The notes under the pieces were generated by a model. The model worked only from the letters and a program-made list of their open reading frames with translations, made no database searches and was not told the origin of the DNA. A DNA stretch of 38,258 nt, from NCBI GenBank assembly GCA_030681555.1, contig JAUXRW010000016.1:1-38258 (forward strand). The letters are read 5' to 3'. This DNA is from Acidimicrobiales bacterium (GTDB taxonomy: Bacteria; Actinomycetota; Acidimicrobiia; Acidimicrobiales; VFJN01). Position numbers and translations under genes: made by a program. This document shows positions 32,641 to 38,258 of this stretch, piece by piece. Positions within the stretch are counted from its first letter, which is position 1. The number at the start of each line of letters is the position of its first letter.

Positions 32641-33147
32641 ATGCCGACCTTGCCTGACGCCGATCCGATGGCCCAAGGGCCCGTTCCGACCGAGAACCAG
32701 CCCGGCCACCACCCGCCGGTAGAACAGGACAAGCCGACCGGACCACCGCCGACGCCGGGCAGCCGCACCCGCGAGTTCGCCTTCGCCTTCGACCCGCTCT
32801 TCCGCCTGCCGGCCCTCGCCGCCGGCGTCACGCCGGACAACGCCGTGGTCGAGGTAGACGGGCAGCAGGTGAGGGTGCGGTTCGGGACGTGGCGGATGGA
32901 GGTCGACCGCGACAACATCACCGAGGTGACGGCCACGGGTCCGTATCTGCCGTGGAAGGTGATCGGTCCGCCCCACCTGAGTTTCAAGGATCGCGGCATC
33001 ACGTTCGCCACCAACCGCAAGCGGGGTGTGTGCATGCAGCTGGCGGAGCCGCTCCCCGGCATCGAGCCGACCGGCCGCATCAAGCACCCCGCCGTCACAG
33101 TCACCGTCGCGGAACCCGACCAGCTCGTGGAGCTGCTCTCGCGCTGA
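32641..33147 (+). CDS. Conserved actinobacterial hypothetical protein
   Basis: A 168-residue soluble protein. An N-terminal ~45-residue Pro-rich, disordered stretch precedes a compact beta-rich domain: FAFDPLFRLPALAAGVTPDN, VVEVDGQQVRVRFGTWRMEV, a Trp/Pro segment (GPYLPWKVIGPPHLSFKDRG) and ITFATNRKRGVCMQLAEPLP. The last part, HPAVTVTVAEPDQLVELL, looks like the end of a lipocalin-like or PH-like barrel. I believe this arrangement (RVRFG.W, WK..GPPHLS, TFATN) recurs in actinobacterial proteins, but I know of no function. The start fits a leaderless ATG. No signal peptide is visible. Confidence 0.8.
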   Translation: MPTLPDADPMAQGPVPTENQPGHHPPVEQDKPTGPPPTPGSRTREFAFAFDPLFRLPALAAGVTPDNAVVEVDGQQVRVRFGTWRMEVDRDNITEVTATGPYLPWKVIGPPHLSFKDRGITFATNRKRGVCMQLAEPLPGIEPTGRIKHPAVTVTVAEPDQLVELLSR

Positions 33148-33206
33148 CCGCGGGCACCAGGTCAGGCCGCGCGCGATCGCCAGCACCACCACCTCCAGCC
33201 CGATCA

Positions 33207-33245
33207 GTGAACCGGATCGGGCAGTGGTTGCCGGATTCGATTCAC
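33207..33245. other. Imperfect inverted repeat upstream of the SDR gene
   Basis: GTGAACCGGATC at 33207-33218 and GATTCGATTCAC at 33234-33245 are 10 of 12 complementary around 15 bases. The second arm ends 36 bases before the SDR start, so it may be a repressor operator, or a hairpin ending the upstream gene. Confidence 0.35.
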
Positions 33246-33281
33246 AGATCGGGGGGGAGGAAGGTCTGCCACACTGCGGCG

Positions 33282-34067
33282 ATGACCAACCAAGACCTCG
33301 CAGCGTTCCGCAACCAGCCCGTCGACCTCACGGGGCACGTGGCGCTGGTGACGGGGGCGACGTCCGGGCTCGGGCGGCGCTTCGCCGGCACGCTGGCCGC
33401 CGCCGGCGCAGCGGTCGTGGCGGCGGGCCGACGGCAGGAGCGCCTCGACGAGCTCAGCGCCGAGATCGTCGCCACGGGCGGGAGCTGCGCGGGCGTACCG
33501 CTCGACGTCACCGACTTCGACCAGCTGGTGGCGGCGGTCGACGCCGCCGAAGCGGCCTTCGGCACCGTCACGATCCTCGTCAACAACGCGGGCATTCCGG
33601 ATGCGCAGCGCGCCCACAAGATGTCGCCGGAGCTCGTGGACGCGGTGCTCGGCACGAACCTACGTGGGCCCTACCTGCTGGCCTGCGAGGTGGCCCGGCG
33701 GCTGATCGCGGCAGAGCAGCCGGGCCGCATCGTGAACATCTCCTCGATCGGTGCCTTCTCCTACCAGGGCGGCGGCGCCGCGCTGTATTCGATCTCCAAG
33801 GCGGCGATCAACCGCATGACCGAGGTGCTGGCCGTCGAGTGGGCCCGCAACCACATCAACGTCAACGCCATCGCGCCGGGCGCCTTCGAGTCCGAGATGA
33901 TGGCCGGGATGATCCAGCGGATGGGCGAGTTCTCGCACCTGTTCCCCCGCAAGCGGATGGGCCATCCGTCGCAGCTCGACAGCACGCTGCTCTACCTCGT
34001 GTCGCCCGCGTCGGAGATGGTCACCGGCACCGTGATCAAGGTGGACGACGGCCAGGGCGGCCGCTGA
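33282..34067 (+). CDS. Short-chain dehydrogenase/reductase (SDR, classical)
   Basis: A 261-residue NAD(P)-dependent oxidoreductase. The cofactor loop is VTGATSGLGRRFA (about 23-35), followed by AAGRRQERL, where the Arg pair suggests NADP preference. DVTDFDQL, NNAG (ILVNNAGIPDAQ) and the catalytic triad Ser (VNISSIGAFS), Tyr (ALYSISKAAINR) and Lys four residues later are all present. The C-terminus ends VTGTVIKVDDGQGGR, the usual SDR end. The substrate is unknown. CACACT lies six bases before the ATG, consistent with a leaderless start; the upstream GGGGGGAGGAAGG is 15 or more bases away. The CDF gene follows after 4 bases. Confidence 0.93.
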   Translation: MTNQDLAAFRNQPVDLTGHVALVTGATSGLGRRFAGTLAAAGAAVVAAGRRQERLDELSAEIVATGGSCAGVPLDVTDFDQLVAAVDAAEAAFGTVTILVNNAGIPDAQRAHKMSPELVDAVLGTNLRGPYLLACEVARRLIAAEQPGRIVNISSIGAFSYQGGGAALYSISKAAINRMTEVLAVEWARNHINVNAIAPGAFESEMMAGMIQRMGEFSHLFPRKRMGHPSQLDSTLLYLVSPASEMVTGTVIKVDDGQGGR

Positions 34068-34071
34068 CGGC

Positions 34072-34989
34072 ATGACCGGCGACCACGGCCACTCGCACGC
34101 ATCGGCGGGGCCGAGCGCAGGGGCTCGCCACCGCGGCCGGCTGGCCTTCGCCTTCGGCGTGCTGGCGGTGTTCATGATCGTCGAGGTGGTGGCCGCGCTG
34201 GCCACGCGCTCGCTGGCCCTCCTCTCCGACGCCGGGCACATGCTCACCGACGTGCTCGGCCTGGGGATGGCGCTCGCCGCGATCCAGCTGGCCAGCCGCG
34301 GGTCGGCCCACCGCCATCGCACCTTCGGCCTGTACCGGCTCGAGATCCTCGCTGCACTGGCCAACGCGGTGCTCCTCCTCGGGGTCGCGCTGTACGTGGT
34401 GGTGGAGGCACTCGACCGGTTCGACGACGCACCCGAGGTGCTCGGCGTACCGATGCTCGTGGTCGCCGCCCTGGGGCTCGCCGCCAACGTCGTGGCGTTC
34501 CTCCTGCTCCGTCACGGCGCCAAGGAGTCGCTGAACGTGGAGGGCGCGTACCTGGAGGTGCTGGCCGACGCCGTCGGTTCCGTCGGCGTGATCGTCGCTG
34601 CGATCGTCATCCAGGTCACCCAGTGGGAGTGGGTCGACCCGGCGGTCGGCATCGCCATCGGGCTGTGGATCCTGCCGCGCACCTGCCGGTTGGCGGCGAA
34701 GGCGGTCCGCATCCTGGTGCAGGCCGCGCCCGCCGGCACGGACCTCGACGCCATCGAAGCCGCGCTGGGCGAACTGGCCGGCGTGGTCGACGTCCACGAC
34801 CTCCATGTGTGGACCCTCACGTCGGAGATGGAGGTCGCCTCGGCCCACCTCATGGTGCGGGCCGGTTCCGACACCCACGCCGTGCTCGATCAGGCGCGCT
34901 TTCTGCTGCGGGACGAGCACCACATCTGCCACGCCACGCTGCAGATCGAACCCGACGACCACGAAGGTTGCGACGAGGTCACCTGGTGA
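34072..34989 (+). CDS. Cation diffusion facilitator (CDF) zinc/cobalt exporter
   Basis: A 305-residue metal/proton antiporter of the inner membrane, exporting Zn2+ or a similar ion. A His-rich N-terminus (GDHGHSHA) precedes six membrane helices. The TM2 metal site is SDAGHMLTD (His and Asp), and the TM5 site is LEVLADAVGSVGV, where the usual His is Glu. The cytoplasmic C-terminal domain (VVDVHDLHVWTLTSEMEVAS) holds the typical dimer metal sites (HDLHVW) and ends with HHICHATLQIEPDDHEGC. The altered TM5 ligand (ExxxD) may occur in other actinobacterial CDFs and might affect metal preference. It begins 4 bases after the SDR stop. Confidence 0.92.
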   Translation: MTGDHGHSHASAGPSAGARHRGRLAFAFGVLAVFMIVEVVAALATRSLALLSDAGHMLTDVLGLGMALAAIQLASRGSAHRHRTFGLYRLEILAALANAVLLLGVALYVVVEALDRFDDAPEVLGVPMLVVAALGLAANVVAFLLLRHGAKESLNVEGAYLEVLADAVGSVGVIVAAIVIQVTQWEWVDPAVGIAIGLWILPRTCRLAAKAVRILVQAAPAGTDLDAIEAALGELAGVVDVHDLHVWTLTSEMEVASAHLMVRAGSDTHAVLDQARFLLRDEHHICHATLQIEPDDHEGCDEVTW

Positions 34990-35035
34990 CGGACGATCGT
35001 CGTCGCGTCGCCACGGCGCCGCCCGTGCCAGACGG

Positions 35036-36517
35036 CTAGGCGGACGCAGCCGCCAGGGGCACCGGCTCGGGGTTCGAGAACACCATCGCCTCGTCCTCGA
35101 TGCCCTTCAGCTTCAGGGCGCGGTAGTCCCGCAGGTAGCTCTGGTGCACCTGCCACGGGAAGCGCGACCCCTGCTTGGGGAAGCGGTCGGCCGACCGCGT
35201 GACGTAGCCGGATGAGAGGCCGAGCAGCGGCTCGGCGGTGACCGAGGCGTCGCTGTTCTGCGGCGTGCACTGGCGCAGCCCCGTCTCCCGCATGTGGTTC
35301 AGCAGCCGGGTGACGTAGTCGCAGGTGAGGTCGCACTTCAGCGTCCACGAGGCGTTCGTGTACCCGATGGCCAAGGCCAGATTGGGCACGCCCTCGAGCA
35401 TCATCCCCTTGTAGGTGAGCTTGCTCGGCAGATCGAGGGGCTCGCCGTCGACCGATACCTCGATGCCGCCGATGAAGAGGAGCTCGATGCCCGTGGCCGT
35501 CACGACAACGTCGGCTTCCAGCTCCTGACCGGACTGCAGCTTGATGCCCTTCTCCGTGAACGTGTCGACGTGGTCGGTGACGATGTCGACCGACCCGCCG
35601 CGGATCGCCTTGAAGAGATCACCGTTCGGAACGACGCAGAGGCGCTGGTCCCACGGGTTGTACTTCGGTGTGAAGTGCGTGTCGAGGTCGTAGCCCTTGG
35701 GCAGTTGCCCCTGGATCCCTCGCCGCAACACCCACTTGACGAGCCCGGGTCGGCGCTTGCTGATGACGTACGACGCCTGGGTGCCGAGGGCCAGGATCCA
35801 CCGGATCAGCGGAGCCGACACGCGCTGCGGCAGCACCTTGCGGAGGATGTCGGCCACGGGGTTCTTCGCGGGCAGCGAGGCGATGTACGTGGGCGAGCGC
35901 TGCAGCATCGTCACGTGTCCCGCAACGGGAGCCATCGACGGCACGAGCGTGATCGCGGTGGCCCCGCTCCCGATGACGACGACGCGCTTGCCCGCGTAGT
36001 CGAGGTCGTCCGGCCACTTCTGTGGGTGGACGAGCGTGCCGAGGAACCGGTCCATGCCGGGGAAGTCCGGCAGGTAGCCCTTGTCATAGCGGTAGTAGCC
36101 GCTGCAGGAGAAGAGGAAGCCGCACGTGAGCTGCACGGTCTCGCCGGTGTCGGTGCGCTCGGCGGTGATGCGCCAGCGGGCGTCGGGCGTCGACCAGTCG
36201 GCGGCCACGATCCGGTGCCGGAAGCGGATCTTCTGGTCGATGCCGGCTTCGGCCGCAGTGTCGCGGATGTACTGGAGGATCGACGCGCCGTCGGCGATGG
36301 ACTTCTCCCCGTCCCAGGGCCGGAACGTGTAGCCGAGCGTGAACATGTCGGAGTCGGAGCGGATCCCGGGGTACCGGAACAGGTCCCAGGTGCCGCCGAT
36401 CGAGTCCCGCGCCTCGAACACCGCGTAGGTGGCCCAGGGGCACTCCGTCTGCACGTAGTGCGCGGCGCCCACACCGGAGAGGCCGGCACCGACGATCAGG
36501 ACGTCGACGTGTTCCAC
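35036..36517 (-). CDS. ethA: EthA-like Baeyer-Villiger flavin monooxygenase
   Basis: A 493-residue FAD- and NADPH-dependent monooxygenase that oxidises ketones to esters or lactones and also thioamide-type sulfur. The FAD loop is VLIVGAGLSGVGAA (about 6-19), followed by RDSIGGTWDLFRYPGIRSDS. The Baeyer-Villiger fingerprint is FLGTLVHPQKWP, and the NADPH loop is VVVIGSGATAIT. SPTYIASLPAKNP, YNPWDQRLCVVPNGDLF and YTNASWTLK closely follow Mycobacterium tuberculosis EthA along the whole length. The GTG start has GAGGAG about ten bases upstream, and the PF10118 gene ends 13 bases before it. The two are transcribed away from the TetR gene, as EthA is from EthR in mycobacteria. The natural substrate is not known. 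Confidence 0.93.
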   Translation of the reverse strand: MEHVDVLIVGAGLSGVGAAHYVQTECPWATYAVFEARDSIGGTWDLFRYPGIRSDSDMFTLGYTFRPWDGEKSIADGASILQYIRDTAAEAGIDQKIRFRHRIVAADWSTPDARWRITAERTDTGETVQLTCGFLFSCSGYYRYDKGYLPDFPGMDRFLGTLVHPQKWPDDLDYAGKRVVVIGSGATAITLVPSMAPVAGHVTMLQRSPTYIASLPAKNPVADILRKVLPQRVSAPLIRWILALGTQASYVISKRRPGLVKWVLRRGIQGQLPKGYDLDTHFTPKYNPWDQRLCVVPNGDLFKAIRGGSVDIVTDHVDTFTEKGIKLQSGQELEADVVVTATGIELLFIGGIEVSVDGEPLDLPSKLTYKGMMLEGVPNLALAIGYTNASWTLKCDLTCDYVTRLLNHMRETGLRQCTPQNSDASVTAEPLLGLSSGYVTRSADRFPKQGSRFPWQVHQSYLRDYRALKLKGIEDEAMVFSNPEPVPLAAASA

Positions 36518-36530
36518 GCTGCTTATCTCC

Positions 36531-37418
36531 TCAGGCGCTGACCGCAGTGGCCAGCTTGTCGTTCAGGGTCCCAGCCTCGCCGAAGAGCTCCCGCCGCCAG
36601 GTCGTCACCAGCTCGTTCGTGTCACGGTCGTCGGGGTGGAAGTCCGGGCGGTTGTAGTCCTTCAGCTGCCGCCACAGCTCGCGCGTGAGCACGGGCGAGT
36701 GGCGGAGCTTCTTCAGGCTTCGCCGAAGGTTGCCCCGCTGATACGTCGCCCGGTCGCCGGCCAGCGAGACGAGCACCTGCACCACCATGCCGAGCACGAA
36801 CCCGAAGCGCAGGAAGTTCATCGTCCAGACGCGCATGCGCTCGCTGCCGCCCACCGCCTTGTAGACGTCGAAGGCGACGGCCTTGTGCTCCGACTCCTCG
36901 AGCGCGTGCCAGACGAAGAGGTTCCGCACCTCGTCGTGGCCGAAGAGGTTGCGGGTCTCCTCGCTGGTGAGCACCAGCTCGGCCAGCGTGGCCGTGAAGT
37001 GCTCGAGGGCCGCGGTGGCCGCCAGGTTCGACGAAGCCGGCGCGACGCGCTCGCGCAGCTCCAGGCCCCACCGGGTGATGCGCTCGAAGCGCTTGACCGG
37101 GTAGCCGAGCTCGTGCAGGCGGTCGTTGAAGGCGCGGTGCTCGCGGCCGTGCATGGCCTCCTGCCCGATGAACCCGTTCACCTGGCGCTTCAGCGCAGGA
37201 TCCGTGATCTGGTCGCGGTAGTGGCGGACCGACCGGACGAAGAAGTCCTCGCCGTCCGGGAACACGGCGGACAGCGCCGCTGCGATGTGGCTGTGCACGA
37301 GGTCGCCGTCCGCGGCGAAGTGCTTCGGGAGCTCCCGCAGGGACTCCTCGAAGGAGATGCGCCGCGTGGGAATGCTCCGCTCCGGGTTGCTCGGCTGGGC
37401 CTGGGTCTGCACGCTCAT
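36531..37418 (-). CDS. PF10118-family predicted metal-dependent hydrolase
   Basis: A 295-residue, mostly helical protein. Carboxylate/His motifs resemble a ferritin-like di-metal centre: GQEAMHGREHRAFN (about 89-102), AALEHFTATLAEL and HALEESEHKAVAFDVY (about 171-186). One or two hydrophobic helices near the C-terminus (FLRFGFVLGMVVQVLVSLAG) suggest membrane association. The family is labelled a metal-dependent hydrolase only by prediction; a di-iron oxidase role is equally possible and would fit the monooxygenase 13 bases downstream. The ATG at 37418 has a good ribosome-binding site (GGGAGG). It is first in a two-gene operon divergent from the TetR gene. Confidence 0.85.
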   Translation of the reverse strand: MSVQTQAQPSNPERSIPTRRISFEESLRELPKHFAADGDLVHSHIAAALSAVFPDGEDFFVRSVRHYRDQITDPALKRQVNGFIGQEAMHGREHRAFNDRLHELGYPVKRFERITRWGLELRERVAPASSNLAATAALEHFTATLAELVLTSEETRNLFGHDEVRNLFVWHALEESEHKAVAFDVYKAVGGSERMRVWTMNFLRFGFVLGMVVQVLVSLAGDRATYQRGNLRRSLKKLRHSPVLTRELWRQLKDYNRPDFHPDDRDTNELVTTWRRELFGEAGTLNDKLATAVSA

Positions 37419-37444
37419 CTGACCTCCCGGTCGGCACGGAGATG

Positions 37445-37493
37445 ATCGTAGACGATCTGAGTGATTTACTCAAATGCTCAGTTCTGGTACGAT
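37445..37493. promoter_or_regulatory. TetR-type operator between divergent promoters
   Basis: The near-palindrome TGAGTGATTTACTCA (37458-37472) lies inside a wider CTGAG (37457-37461) ... CTCAG (37477-37481) repeat. On the minus strand TTGAGT (37473-37468), 17 bases and TACGAT (37450-37445) form a promoter for the PF10118-monooxygenase operon. On the plus strand TACGAT (37488-37493) lies seven bases before the TetR ATG. The palindrome covers the minus-strand -35 and the expected plus-strand -35, so TetR binding would block both. Confidence 0.65.
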
Positions 37494-37500
37494 GCCGCCG

Positions 37501-38121
37501 ATGGGAGCGAGGCCCGACACCGCTGCGGCCACGAAGGGCGCGCAGACCCGCCAGGCGATCCTGGACGCAGCCATCGCGCGGTTCGGTCGGGAGGGTTACC
37601 GGGCGACGTCGGTGGCCGACATCGCCCGCGACGCGGGCGTCGGCGGCACCGTCGCCTACGCGTACTTCCCGAACAAGGAGGCGCTCTTCCTCGCCGCGAT
37701 CGACGAGGACGCGAGCGGTGTGATGCACGACGGGCTGTCGAGCATGTCCACCGATCCCGGCGCCACCGACTGGCGGGAGACCCTGATCTTCACGCTGGTC
37801 GCCGCCGTCGAGGGGCACCCTCTGGCGCGGCGAGTGCTCGCCGGCCTCGAACCCGAGGTCACCGAGCGCGTGCTGGAGATCCCGGCGCTGATGGAGCTGC
37901 GCAAGGCTTGTGTCGAGCGCATCCGGACCGAGCAGGCGGCGGGCACGGTGCGCACGGACATCGACGCCGTCGCGATCGGCAACGGCGTGGTGTCGATCCT
38001 GCTCTCGCTGCTGATGTCGGTCGTGCAGGTCGGCAGCGGCGCAGCCGTCACGTACGGGTCGGATGTGGCCGCGGTCTTCGCCGCCGCCCTCGATCCCGTG
38101 CCGACGTCCAAGCGTCGCTGA
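37501..38121 (+). CDS. TetR-family transcriptional regulator
   Basis: A 206-residue repressor. The N-terminal helix-turn-helix is RQAILDAAIARFGREGYRAT, SVADIARDAGVGGTVAYAYF, PNKEALFLAAI (about 18-65), the standard TetR pattern. The C-terminal ligand-binding region is all helical. It diverges from the PF10118-EthA-like operon across a palindrome that overlaps both promoters, so it probably represses that operon and itself until a ligand binds, as EthR does. ATG 37501 is chosen since TACGAT seven bases upstream gives a leaderless transcript; in-frame ATGs at 37492 and 37474 overlap the promoter. The last 137 bases of the window after it hold nothing I can support. Confidence 0.9.
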   Translation: MGARPDTAAATKGAQTRQAILDAAIARFGREGYRATSVADIARDAGVGGTVAYAYFPNKEALFLAAIDEDASGVMHDGLSSMSTDPGATDWRETLIFTLVAAVEGHPLARRVLAGLEPEVTERVLEIPALMELRKACVERIRTEQAAGTVRTDIDAVAIGNGVVSILLSLLMSVVQVGSGAAVTYGSDVAAVFAAALDPVPTSKRR

Positions 38122-38258
38122 GGCCGCAGAGGGGCGCCCCGGGCGCGACCCCAGCCGGATCGCGAGAGCCGTGCACGAATGATCCCGATGACCTATTCAC
38201 CGTCGCTGCGGTTCGGTCGATAGTCACCTCATCAACCAACCGCACCCGGGTCCCCGGG

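Noticed and set aside
1-38258. tRNA, rRNA, CRISPR, insertion sequences
   Set aside because: No cloverleaf, repeat array, transposase frame or terminal repeats were found on reading either strand.
38122-38258. Short minus-strand frame at the right end
   Set aside because: It overlaps the TetR gene end and has no features; the segment may simply precede a gene outside the window.

Overview
The window is high-GC DNA (about 70% G+C by eye) with GTG/ATG starts, many 1-4 base gene overlaps and short intergenic gaps. The content is actinobacterial: a mycothiol-type DinB enzyme, a PIG-L deacetylase, an EthA-like Baeyer-Villiger monooxygenase, a PknB-like kinase, a YbdK ligase, DUF3618 and class III cyclases of the mycobacterial type. 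Acidimicrobiia or a related deep actinobacterial lineage is a plausible host, but this is inference. I see no rRNA, tRNA, CRISPR array, insertion sequence or prophage. It reads as ordinary chromosome with several decayed genes.

Layout. 58-6504: membrane adenylate cyclase, dimethylargininase, GH3 lipoprotein, a hypothetical protein, a frameshifted epimerase, a short relic (flavoprotein N-terminus joined to an ANTAR tail) and a HAD phosphatase. 6514-10359: an exported esterase with an LPxTG-type tail, a decayed copper locus (CsoR and P-type ATPase fragments), a DinB-family enzyme and a sulfotransferase, ended by a strong hairpin. 10483-13588: a stress-envelope cluster (DUF3618, holin-like and Ala-rich proteins) divergent from a YihY/BrkB membrane protein. 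13740-20335: a haem-copper-oxidase-like membrane protein, a PNPOx-fold protein, PAP2 phosphatase with lipid kinase, PIG-L deacetylase, a Ser/Thr kinase and a two-helix membrane protein.

20399-30567 is the most interesting part. An FtsX relic is followed by a NarL-type response regulator and a stand-alone receiver (+ strand). Converging on them is a four-gene minus-strand operon: REC-HTH-cyclase fusion, ABC ATPase, histidine kinase, large FtsX permease. Divergent from that operon is a GTGA-coupled pair, a cyclic-nucleotide-binding protein and a metallo-beta-lactamase-fold hydrolase. Together these look like a phosphorelay-controlled second-messenger module: a kinase, three receivers (one driving a cyclase), an effector, and a hydrolase that might turn the signal over.

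30732-38121: a stress-type GlsB/YeaQ membrane protein, a YbdK-type ligase, a hypothetical protein, an SDR dehydrogenase, a CDF metal exporter, and an EthA-like monooxygenase with a PF10118-type protein, divergent from a TetR regulator across a palindromic operator.

Two regulatory patterns recur. Many starts have a TAnnnn hexamer 6-7 bases upstream and no ribosome-binding site, which suggests leaderless transcripts. Three small-envelope-protein loci carry GTTT-N14-16-GGGNA sequences like general-stress sigma (SigB/SigF) promoters. Several genes show single-base frameshifts, which could be real decay or consensus error.
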